From assembly GCA_940671915.1 (NCBI GenBank), contig CALNVZ010003435.1, forward strand, positions 12,090,373 through 12,154,372: a DNA stretch of 64,000 nucleotides, written 5' to 3'. The notes beneath the pieces were generated by a model. The model had not been told where the DNA came from, searched no databases, and worked only from the letters and a program-made list of their open reading frames with translations. Source of the DNA: Paracentrotus lividus. Lineage: Eukaryota > Echinodermata > Echinoidea > Camarodonta > Echinidae. The position numbers and the translations under genes were made by a program. Shown in pieces: positions 39,301-52,000 of this stretch (positions within the stretch are counted from its first letter, which is position 1; the number at the start of each line of letters is the position of its first letter).

Positions 39301-42300
39301 TGCGCCAACCGAACGTCCTCCAGCACATCATACACATCACAACAGGTTAGTTTCCTCACCAACCAATCAATGTCCCATATATACTTGTCCACAAATTTCT
39401 TGTCTCCGGTGTGGAATACATGGTAGCTGACTTCTCTGAACTTACGTAGATTGTCCAGTTTGCCGAACTCGCTAGGCTGGGTCAACACGAGCCTGTCCAT
39501 GACCATTTCAATACCACCCTCGCCCACATAGGGCTTCTTCTTACCCTTTGCCCACCTATCCTGGAAGTAGTCTTGGATGGTCGTATGAAGCTGAATTCGA
39601 TCTTTCTCATTGGATAAATATTGCCTGGTTACCACATCCCTAAAACAAGAGTGACCCCAACATCTTAAGTACCTCCCGTTCACGTTGCACTCCTGTAAAG
39701 CCGGACCGAGCTCCTGACAGAGCGCTACCCATAATAAACTTGGCACGCGTCTCAACACTTGTGTCCTCTGTGCGTACAGTTCATTCAACACAGCCTCATC
39801 GCACGACAGTATATCGTTCATCTCAGCATCCGACAGACCATCCCTGGCTATTGTCATGTAGCCCAGGGAGCGGGCCACGGCCATCTTGCCGTAGCGCCTC
39901 TCCATTGTTTCAAGATGCATTCCGAATTGTGATAACACATCCTTGCCTAGCTTTGTCGCTGCCGGTGGGTCGTAACTATGCCACGTACAAGCAGCTTGAC
40001 ACGCTAACCTGATGTAGAGAGGGTGCGGGCAGGCCGCGATGGCATCCTGTAACATGGTGTACTGATCGTCAGACAGTGTTCTTCGATGACTCTTGAGGAG
40101 AGCTTCACTAAGTTTGGCAGCTTCATCGTTGGCTAGTGGAGGTATCTCAATGAACTGAGCACTGTCCTTCAGATGATTCTGTGATTTAAGAACATTTAAA
40201 AAGCAGCATTAATCATTTTTGATAACATTGATTCAGTGATAACATATTATAAGCAAATAATCACCGTTGATTCAAATGATAGGCAAATTATCACTTCCCA
40301 GGCGAGCTGGATAGCTATCTCCTCAGAAGCAAAGCTGAGGAGAGATAGCGTGTACATCCAGCTTGCCGAGGAAGTGATAATTTGCCTGCCACTTGAAATC
40401 AAGGTCATTATTTGCTTTATATTCCACATCTGAAACATTTTAAGAGTAAGGGGAAAACCAATATTTTCGGGTTAAAAATTGATCCTTAAAAAAAATCCAC
40501 TCAAGTCATCGATGCCTGTGCTTGTAATTGTAACTTAAACACGTACAAATAAAGTGAGCGCAATTTATTAAGCACATAGGCCTACCTCAAAATGGGCTGA
40601 AGTGATTGTTACGTAACAAAGAAATTTTGAAAAGAATTTTTACGTCACAGAGGAATTTATCTGTCGCTGCATGTGATGGTAAAATGATAGTACAAAAAAC
40701 CTGAGTGACAACGCACTTTTTTTCGCGCATCCTAAAACTAATTGATAACCATGGGGCGACGAAGTGATCACCGAAACTCTAAAGTACTATCACTGCGAGT
40801 AATGATTGATGATGGGAAAACTCAAATTTATCATGTGATTGACTTTTGACCAATCCTGTTGCAACATTCTTAGTATGTGGAATATAATAAAAGATATCAG
40901 CAACTTTAGTTGTAAGCAATTTGGACTAAATGCATTCAAATTTCTTCTCTCATATTTTGATAAAGTAAATAGCAGCATAGTTGAGATACGATACTGGTTC
41001 ATTTGAAACTTGTTTCTTAGAATCCTTTTGAAGCATAATTATTCTAAATTTCAGCCACTGAAAGTAAAATTTGGGTGAAGAACAATATCATATTCTTCAG
41101 TATCAGCTATAACTAGGTTCAAACAACATGATAAATAGACATGATTCAATGAAAAAATTCGAATTAGTGACTCTGGATGTGCTTGACTTAAATTTTGAGT
41201 GGAATTTCCTGAAAAATCCCAATCATGGAAGACAAAGAATATAAAGAGCTCAATGGATTGGCTGGGTACAATTTTCACTCATTTGTTGGCTATGTTCATG
41301 TCATACTGCCGAATTGGTACTAATCTAAAGAATAGACAAGAATAAATCCTTCATGTACCTGAAGTTTGCTGAAGCCTTCAGAGTCCTTGCCCCTGGTTGT
41401 CAGAACCATCTTGACAGACGGAGCTAGGGTCTTGGGAATGGCGCTGAGAGCTTCTGCTTCGTTATCACTGAACTGATCCAAGCCATCTATAACCACCACA
41501 AGGGGGCGCTGTGCTGTAACCTTCTTCAGCAGCTGGGCGAGGTCTTTGTGCAATCTCTTCAAACCCTGAAAATAAATAAAGTTTAAAATTGATTTGAAAA
41601 ATTCATGTTGGACTTTGAAATAGTAGATTAATTAATTAATTCTTTGTAATGCTTTGTAAAAGCGCCTTGAGCATTTTATTTAAATGGGCAATGGCACTAT
41701 AAAACTCTCATGTATGATTATCTATATAAGAATACTCAAAAGCTTGGCGGGGGTCGTCCATAGACTTTGCACGAGAGGGCCAACGGGACTGCATCTCCTC
41801 CTTGGTTTCGCCTCGCCGAGGCCCCCGCTTCAACCCACGGGTCGGTGTCGGGCCACCCATCACCGTGTCGTCGCATTCTCAGCCCACCACGACGTCGGAC
41901 GTGCAGGTGATCCTCGATTCCTGACGAAAAATCCCCGTTGACTTGCTGTTGAAGTCGACGTCGAACGAAAACAGACGACAATTTAGAGCGTGACGTCATC
42001 TCGAACCGAACTGGCGTCTACGGTACCCAACCATCACCTCCTCATGACTCTTGCCCACACAACATCGCCCTGCATGTAAGCATCATGTCCTACTGACATC
42101 ATCGTGGTATTTCTGTTGACACGCCAGCGCCGAACGTACGATGCCGAGTTATTTTAGGGTCGATTTTGAAACTGAGGAGGATCGAGACGATTTGTTTCTC
42201 GAGGCGATTTCTGTCATGTACGCGTTGTAAAAAAATGCACTTTAAAAAGTGGATTAGACGCAAAAATAAACATCGTAAAGTTCATGTCCATCTACTATCT

Positions 42301-45300
42301 TTGCAAAAACAGTCATCAGGTATCAATGTTTATGTTTTATATCAAAAAATAGAAATTTACATGAATTCGGCGATCCTCCATACATAGTACGTCGTATTGA
42401 ATTGAACCGTGACTGAATGTGATGAGTGAGCTTGAGTGAGCTGAGCAATAAGCATGAGCTGGATGGTGTTGCGTGACAATACAGGGTATATAAATTCAGC
42501 ATTCCGTTACCTTTGGCTTATTTGTGTTAAATTTATTTCTCTGAAATGATTTGTCGATATTGTCTATGTAGTAATACCTCACAGGAAATAGGTTTTGAAT
42601 AAATTTAGAATCACTACCATCAGAAAAATTAAAATAAAAATATAATTTCTTCCCTTTCCCGACATCGAGGATCCCATCAAATTTTGACTTGATATCAAGT
42701 CTTGAGATTTGTTTATTATGGTTTGATTTTCATTCAGTTGAAATTTTTTCTTCATACAAATAGTAAAAGCAAAATAGTGGTGATATTATACGATTTGTAT
42801 GGGGAAGGGGCAGATCGACCAAGGGTACGCAAACAAAAATATGTCCCTCTTTTGCCCCCCAAAAATTTCTTTTGTTTGTGTTGAATGACGTTGGGTGACT
42901 AGCTGCTTGATTAGTTTTTGATTTTCATTTCAGTTGAATTATTTCTTTCCTCATTCATGTGGTAGCTATAGGCTAAAAATAGCTCGGGCAGCAGAAGAGT
43001 GATCAAAACTTAATGCCTGCCCCCAGTGGCAAACCTCCAGGTTACGCCAAGTGCACGCAGAAAAAAAAATTACGTACACTTTGCCCATCGTACTTCCAGC
43101 TCCCAAGGGGCAAACCTTTAGGTTTATGCTAAGGGTACGCGAAAAAAAGAAAACACTTATGCTCCACCCCCCCCCCCCCGAATAGTTTTAGGTTACGCCA
43201 AGGGTACGGGGGAAAAAATATTACGTAGGCCTACACTTTTGCCCATCGTCCCCTCCTCAGGGGCAACCTCTCAGTTTACGCCAAGGGTAGGCCTACGCGG
43301 AAAAAAAATTACGTACAACTTTTGCCCATCGTCCCCTCCCAGGGGCAAACCTCTCAGTTACGCCAAGGGGTAGGCCTACGCGGAACTTACGTACACTTTT
43401 GCCCATCGTCCCCCTCCCCGAGGGGCAAACCTCTCAGTTACGCCAAGGGTAGGCCTGACGCGGAACTTACGTACACTTTTGCCCATCGTCCCCCTCCCCA
43501 GGGGCAAACCTCTAGGTTACGCTAAGGGATACGCGAAGAAAATTAACTTGCACTATTTGCTCCTCCCCCCCCCCCCCGGAAAGTTTTAGGTTACGCCAAG
43601 GGTATGCGTAAAAAAATTTATGTACACTATTGCTCCAACCCCCCCCCCCCCCGCGGGAAAACTTTAAGTTACGCAAGGGTACGCTGAAAACAAAAATTTA
43701 CGTTAGACTTTTGCTCTACCCCCCCTGAATACTTCAGGTTACGCCAAGGGTACGCAGAAAAAAAATTACGTAAACTTTTGCCCAGCGTCCCCCTCCCCAG
43801 GGGCAAACTTCTAGGTTACGCCAACGATTACGCTCCACCCTCCCCCCCCCCCCCCCCCCCGGGGAAAACTTTAGGTTACACCAAGGGTTATCCGAAAAAA
43901 ATTTATGTAGACTTCGCCTCCACCCCCTCCCCCCCCCCCCCCCACAGAATACTTTTGGGTTACGCCAAGGGTACGCCGGAAAAAAAATTACGTACCCTTT
44001 TGCCCATCGTCCCCCTCCCCAGAGGCAAACCTCTAGGTTACGCGCCAAGGGTAGGCTACGCGGAAAAAAATTATGTACACTTTTGCTCATGCAGCGTCCC
44101 CCTCCCAAGGGGCAAGCCTCTAGGTTATGCCAATGGTACGTAAAAAAATTTATATACTTTATTGCTCCACCCCCCCCCCCCACCCCGGGAAAACTTTTAG
44201 TTACGCCAAGTTTACGCAACAAAAATCTTTACGTACACGTAATGGGTAGGCTATAATAGCACCCCCCAAAAAAAAAAATAATATAATAATATAATAATAA
44301 TTAATTAATAAAAATAAAAAAAAATATATAATAATAAAATTTAAAAAAATAAATAAAACATAAATAAAAATAATAAATAAATAATAATAACAATAATAAT
44401 AATAATAATAATAAATAAAAAAATAAGAATAAAAATAAAAAAATGAATAAAATAAATAAAAATTTTAAAAATGTAAAAGAAAGAAAGAAAGAACTAATAA
44501 GAAGCAGAAGAACTTTATCAGGCCATATGGGGGCGGAGCAGGTTTTATATTTTTTGCAGGAGCCGAATTGTCGCCGAAGCATTTATCAATTTTCGCGAAA
44601 TGCTGTATAAGAAGGGTCGAGGAATTGAAAGAAACACCGTTTTTCAAACTGTAGGGGGTGGACCTGGCTAGCTGCCCCGGCGCGTAGCGCCGGGTGCAGC
44701 TAGTTATTTATTATTAACAGTAAAGATAAATAAATAAAATATTGATATTTATTACAAGAGACGTAGCTTCACGATTTTGTTGAACATATATATGACATTC
44801 TATCAATGATTTTGCCAGATTAACTTCATTCCCATCCCCCAAAATTGTCATTACTTGAATATTGCCTTACCCTAGCTCCGATGGATATATGCTCCCCGTA
44901 GAGATATGCAATCTGTTCACAGACGCTCCTGAAGACCTGGTTCGGGGTGGACGATTCCGGTGACGATCCCACAAACCTCAGCACGCAGGCGCTGTTGGGT
45001 AGAACCTGCTCGACCATCTTGGCCGTCATGGCAGCGAGGGCCGACTTGCCGCAGCCCGTACAGCCGTGAAGGACTAGAGGGACGTTGTCTTCACTGCTTA
45101 GGTAGTTGCTGATCTGGCTCTTGAGGGCGCTACAACCTTGGAATGTTTCTACATGCTTCTGGCAGAGGGTGGTGTGATGCTGGAGCTCGGCATGCAGACG
45201 ACGATGGACTCCTGAAAAGCAAGTTTTTGTTGGAAGTTAATAGGTTAAGGACTTTATTGTCCTCAACACCAAAGACCATCTTCATTCATGCAGTATATTT

Positions 45301-48300
45301 GAACCAAATCACTATCAGATACTCTATACTTTAGTATAACCTGTTTGAAAGTTACTTGTGATTAAGAATAAATGGCTGTGTCTGGACATGCTTTCTACTT
45401 TTCAATATGAATTTAAAAAATTGACTTTGATGAGAACAGAATACAGGAGTAAAACTAAGTATATCAATGTTTAAAAGAAATCATCTTCAATGCCATAATT
45501 TTTACATGTAGGCCTATGATTGTGGGAAAGAGATTCGGAAATACAGACCAAAAGCTCTCATAAATATGAATATGGGGTCATTTCATGCCAATGCACCCAA
45601 TGAATGTGCAATTTTGCACCCTACCCTCTCAGAATTTGTTCAAATTCGGCACACATAAAATTTAAAATTACCCTTCATGAAACCAAAAAATTAGTGTAAA
45701 GGGCCCATCGGTTTTCGCGCCTAAACCGATTGACTAATTTTCACAAAACTGGTACCATTCAAAAGGAAATTCAAAGAGGTATTCAAAAATGGTATCAAAA
45801 GTATAATTGGAGCAAATTAAAATATCATAACCTTTTGACCTTTAGCTGGACCTTGAATTTGACCCCCGGGAGAATTTTTTTTTTCTTGATTTTTATAATA
45901 ATAATAATAATTATACTTGCTTATATAGCGCCTAACACTTACTTTATCAGAAGTCTCTAAGCGCTCTACAATTATGCAGCATAATTACCCTGGCTTTAGC
46001 AGTGCAGCTTTTACGCGCGCTGCGTTTCAAGGAATAAATATTCCTACCAGGTTCCCATTCACCTCACCTGGGTCGAGTGCAGCAAATTGTGGATTAATTT
46101 CTTGCCGAAGGAAATTAACGCCGGGTTGGGATTCGAACCTGCGACCCTCTGATTGAAAGGCAAGAGTCAGAACCACTACACCACGACGCTTTTTATGTAT
46201 GTTAATTGTCAGTTATTATTATTACATAACATGTAAATATCTAGGATGATATTTAATTTCTTCACCTTTAAAAAATCTTTTAAATGTAATTTACAAATTA
46301 ACTGTTACCCCCACATACTGATATTTGTGTTGGTAATTTGTGTACAAGACTCCATTATACATGAATACTTTCAAACTGATGTTACATTACAATCAAATAT
46401 TAAAATACTCCATATCTGATGCCGATGCTTCAAAGATCTCAAGGGTGTATCCAGTTTGGGACAGTAGAGCTGACTACATATAGGAAGCATTTTGTTTCTG
46501 TCAAAACCACAGCTTTCTGATGATTTGTTTGTATGCCTATTGCACCCCAATCAAAAGGGCTAAACAAATGTCTCTATTCATAAGCAAATGGAGTCTATGT
46601 ACATGTACACATTATTATTGTGTTTAATGTTTCCTTTATTACCTGAAAAGTTTAGTTTCCTGTTTTAATTGATTGTAATGTAACTTCACTTTGGAAGTAT
46701 TGAAGTATTGATGTAGGCCTATAATGGAGAATGGTACACACATTACCAACACAAATATCACTATGTGGGGGTAACAGTAACTTTATAAATTACATTTAAA
46801 AGAGATTTTAAAGGTGACAAAATAAAAAATCATCCTAGATATTTACATGTTATGTTATTATTATACTGACACTTAACATACATAAATATCAAGTTCAAAT
46901 ATTATTCGCCAGGGGGTCAAACTCAAGGTCAAAGTAAAGGTCAAAAGGTCATGGCATTTTAAATTGCTTCAATAATATTTTTGATACCATTTTTGAATTC
47001 CTCTTTGAATTTCCTTTTGAATGGTACCAGTTACATAAAAATTGGTCAACCGGTTCAGGCGCAATGTGCCATTGAAAGTTGAAGGTCACGCCCATTTTTG
47101 CCAAAACAAAACAGAATGGAAGGGTTATGTTAAATGTTAAACATGGAAGGGTAATGTTAAATTTTATGGGTGCCGAATTTGAACTAATTCTGAGAGGGTA
47201 GGGTGTAACCCATTGGGTGAATCCAGGTGGAATGACCCTATGTTCATATTTCCCACAACTCACAAAGACATCTCTGTGACGTCTGTGAGTCACATCGTAA
47301 ACTAATCGCAAACCTATCTAATGGCAGGTGAGATGCTACGCATAGAACCCTTTGAGAGCATCAGCAGATGAACTTATTACTAATACCGATGTGTTGGTTC
47401 AGTGGATAGAGTGTCAAAATCAAGCGGTTGTGGGCTCGATCCTGGTAGCGTCATGCCAAAAGACGTTACAAAATGGGTGTTGCTGCTACCATGTTGCCTT
47501 AAACAAGTAAGGGATAGAGCAACATCTGGCACTGCTCACTGGCTGCGATCAATTGGGCGAAAACAATTTGTTTCACCTTTGTTTTGGACAACAAAATTTG
47601 AGCGTGAGCGTTGGAAGCGTTTTATAATTTTTTTTTTTAAATCTCTCTCTTTTTCAGAACTTCTTTGGCCTGACCTCCTCCTGTCCTCTCAGCAATGGCA
47701 CGATCAATGACTCCTTGACAACGGTATGGACCTGGGAGCAGAATTCTCTCCAGTACTGTGAATGAGTGAACACCATCAGATCGCAGTCATTTAGACCCCA
47801 GTTCACCTCAAAGGGCAGTATAAACCACCGTCAACACTTGGTGTGCAGGCGTTTGGCTCAGACTGGCGAGCTGCTGCAGACGACTGAATAAACGTGAACC
47901 ATTCAGAATAGAATAAATGATCTCTTTTAATCACAACCCAGACGGGTGTAAGGTTTAAATGTCTTTGCATCAATATAGATATATCCATTTGAATAGAAAT
48001 ACAACTCAACATCATCAGTTTCTTTGAACACATTTGTCAAAGGTATAGCAACTTCAGAATAAGTTTGAGGCCAAAAAATAGAGATCTTCAAACCCACCAA
48101 ATTATGCAGATTGACATTTGAAGCTATTGTTTTGTTTTGTTTGTTTTCCTTCAAGTACTACTCCTTTAAATTCTGAGTAAAAAATATGTTTACTTTGGAG
48201 AGCTCTGTGAGGATCCACTCACTCTAAGCTCCATCTACTTTCCCTCTAAATTCTACCGAAGCTGTCAAGACGTACCTCACTATCGACCTCTCTTCCTCCA

Positions 48301-49014
48301 TCTGTCTGCACCAGATCCAGGTAATTGGATGCTGACGAGTCATTGGAATCAATGGCCTTGAAGACTCGATGCGTCCACATGATGCTATCGCTTGAGCTCT
48401 CAGGGCTGAACACTCCTTTCTCTATCTCCATCTCAAGCACTGTGGAAGCAAAAAAACAATGTACAATATATAGTCTAATCAAATAATCACTTAATTTTGC
48501 GATGAAATAACAGAAATTATTTGTGTAATCTATTCACATTGAAAGGGATCTCAGTATAACAGCCCTTTTGTGCTGTCTGATCCTTTTTTTTACGTGAGGC
48601 TGATATTTGCAGCCATGCTGTCTAGAATAGTTAAAAAGCATTTCACTAATTTGGCTCTGTTCTAACTTCAACACCGTAATGCCCATTGCTCACTGGATAC
48701 ATTCCTCCTAAAATTAGTAAGCATCATTAACATCACATGATGTCATCATCTCTATGATCTTCATCATCACCACTTCAACCATCATTTACTCCAACATCAC
48801 CATCATCATCACCATATTTTTCATAAACTTTCTTCATATTATCATAATCACTACCACCACCATCACCACCACCATCATTGTCATCGTCATCATCATCGTC
48901 ATCATGATCACCATCTATCACCATCACCACATCCTCATTCTTCTTTCCATCATGTCTACTACCACAGGACGCCATGTAAATATCCTTCTCCTCCTCCCCA
49001 TCCAAAATCACCAC

Positions 49015-49055
<41 letters not shown>

Positions 49056-52000
49056 CTACCATCACCATCACCACCACCATCACCACCACCATCACTATCA
49101 CCATCACCATCATCATCACCACCACCATCACTATCCCACATCATCATTACAAAATACATCACCCAGAGATAATCCTCATCCTTTCTTTCCTCTCTTATTC
49201 CTGTCTCCTTTCACTTACTGGATACAGTTCCCTATCCTCCTCCTCCTCCTACATCATCACCATCATCACAAATCAACATCACTTGGAAATAACCTCTTCT
49301 CATCCTATGTCCTTTCACTTTCTGTGGATGCCATGTACATTTCCTCCTTCTCCTCCCCATCCAACATCACCACCACCACCACCCCCACCACCACCACCAC
49401 CAGCATCACCATCACCATTACTATCATCATCATCATCACCACCAACACCATTCAAATCCTCATCCTTCTCTTCATCCTATCTCTTTTCACTTACTAGATG
49501 CCATGTACATCTCCTTCTCCTCCTTGCCCCAGCAGCTGCTAAGAATCTTGTGAACCTTCTCCTGGTTGTCCTTGCCTCCCTCTGCCGCATCCTGGTAGAC
49601 GTATACTGGAGGAGTAGCATTGGAGTCTAGCTGGTAGCATTGCGAGAGGATGGCCCTGTCCTCCTCTACATCCACCTTCTTCAGGAGGCGCTCATAGGCC
49701 GATGCTAAGATCCGGAATGGGGCTAAGCATCTCTCATACTTCTGATTCAGGAAAGACTATACAAAAGAATTTTTTTTAAAGAAAAGGATACTTAGCATAG
49801 GGTACATTTATATCAGCAGACTACATCATAACTGAAATTATATTCAAACCTGATATTTTGTTTTTCCAGATATTTTTAGACACATTCTTGACTGTGCCCT
49901 CTTCAATCTTTATCTTAGAAAATGAAATGACTAGTAAATTAATCTGTATTTTAATTCTTTGACATACTTAGTCAATATCTGTTCTACACTCGACCCAGGT
50001 GAAAATATTTGGTCCCTGTTAGCAAGAATTCATTATAGCCTGGGTAATCAACATTTAGAAGCTCTTTGACAGCACAATATTTAGGAGATTCCCAGATACA
50101 CATGTGAAATGAAATTTTAAAAAAAGTAACTGATTATGACTATCCATAAAAAAGAGGTGAAAATATCACAACTCACAATGAAGTTGGGTCCAGTTGAGAG
50201 GTTCTGACAGTTCCTGATCTCATTGAAACATTGGTCTAAGAAGCGTTCATCTCGTATCCTGGTATCCCAGATGCCCCAGTGCATATCAACCACATCAAAC
50301 TCGTAACCCTTACTGGCACAGTACTCTCTAAGTCCAGGGTAGATCTTCTCCATGAGGGCGCTTCGCTCAACTTCAGAATCTAAAGAACACACATCAAAGC
50401 AAAAAATAAAAAATAAACTGGTTTATAAAGAATTCTACAGAAGTTGTTAAGATAGTTTTAAATCAATTCAAATTCAAACTGTATCATTGTTATGAAAGGC
50501 AACTTTGGAGTCTTTCTCCATCAGAGCGCTGCGCTCCAATTCTGAATCTAAAGAACACACGTCAAAGACAAGCAAATGGATTTTTAAAGAATTCTCCATA
50601 AGTGGTCAAACCATCTTATCTTCGTTCACACTCATGATACGCCTTCAAATCAATGCAAATTCAAAGTGTATTGTTTTGGAGTCTATCTGGGGTCTTTCTC
50701 CATCAGAGTGCTGCACTCTACTCTACAGAGCAAATATCAAAGCAAAACAAATTGGTTTTTAATAATACTACAGAAGTGATCGAACCATCTCAAATCTTCA
50801 TGATGATTATAATTATCGTCTCTTATACAGCGTGATATAAAGTAATACTTTCTCAAAGTGCTTTTACAATGAATTATTAACCCGTTCATTGGTTTCAATC
50901 CCATGGCCAGCGGGCAGCCGCTTTGAATTTTCCACACCTGGGTGGAGTAAAGCCTGGCGATGAATCGCCTTGCCCAAGGATCTAGGTGCTGTTGCAAGGG
51001 ATCGGACCCACAACCTTTGCATCTCTAGTCGAGTGATACGACCACTAGACTACTGCAAAACCTTGTTCATACTTCCAAACTCTGTACTTCAACACAATCT
51101 AGAACATCAACATTTTAGATTGCAACACGAGTCAGACATATATCAGAAACACAAAAGATGTTTTTTATTATTATATCATTGTTTAAAAAAAAAAAAATAG
51201 GCGGGAGATATAGGGTATTAAATAATTTATTTTTTTTTAAATAGTGGATACAAGTACTCCACTCAACATCCAACTTCATCAAAATTCATAAAATTACTGG
51301 AAGCACAATGCATAAGCAAATACATCAAAAATGCTAAACTCTTCTTTCTTCCATCCATTACTAAATATACCTCAGTGAAATTGGTTCAAGAAAAAACACA
51401 AAAATATAAATTGAAAGAGCCTAATTATCTACCACTCTGGCATTTATTGATTGTAATTATCCTTCAAGTAACTATGGCGATGCTAGAACATGTAGAAGGC
51501 TGCTATAATAAAACATGCCTAATGGCTAATTAGCAACTCAACTAGGAGGGAATTTTCAAGTAAATGTTGGATAAAATAAGCATTTTTTTTCTTGTTTAAC
51601 AGCACCAAGCATGACATCCAGCCTCAGGAGGGCGTTTCATCAAAGGACTTGTCGGACGTTTTATCCGACAAACTGTTATAAGCTACTGAAATGCTTGCAT
51701 CTGATTGGCTGAGAGAAAATTTGTCAGATAAAATGTCCGACAAGTCCTTTGATGAAATGCCCCCCTGGTCTGTTGAATAATTTAAAGATCTCTACAGCTG
51801 CATTTAGAATTTAGCCAATAACATAGCTTCAGGGGGGCGTTTCACGAAACCATGGACAAGTTAGTCATATCTTTATCCACCAACTACGTAGTTAGCTCCA
51901 ATCTTACTAAGTCGGTTACACAAAGCTCTTCCAAGCTCGACAATTGTAATATCGATATTATCGAGAGATGGTCATCGACGCAATAGCCTTAATCACGGTA

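Larger units (their letters stand above)
41721..44703 (+). mobile_element. Non-autonomous Helitron-like element
   Basis: It starts TCTATATAAG after an A and ends CTAG before a T, the A|T insertion rule of Helitrons. A GC-rich hairpin (CCCGGCGC-GTA-GCGCCGGG) ends about 6 bases before CTAG, as in Helitron 3' ends. There are no terminal inverted repeats or target duplication, and no Rep/helicase gene. The interior has a GC-rich part at 41738-42160 and about 16 minisatellite units at 42990-44240. It lies in the NWD-like intron between exons f and g. Confidence 0.75.

Noticed and set aside
43734..44222. 162-codon Gly-rich open frame on the minus strand
   Set aside because: It is the minisatellite of the Helitron-like element read through C-runs.
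47675..47755. Alternative frame of NWD-like exon e reading YWREFCSQVHTVVK
   Set aside because: It cannot join exon f in phase and hits a stop just after the exon.
49013..49055. Possible CRISPR-like array of regular repeats
   Set aside because: It is a simple triplet microsatellite in animal DNA with no spacers.
48754..49497. 247-codon open frame rich in His and Ile
   Set aside because: It is translation of the CAT/CAC microsatellite, not a gene.
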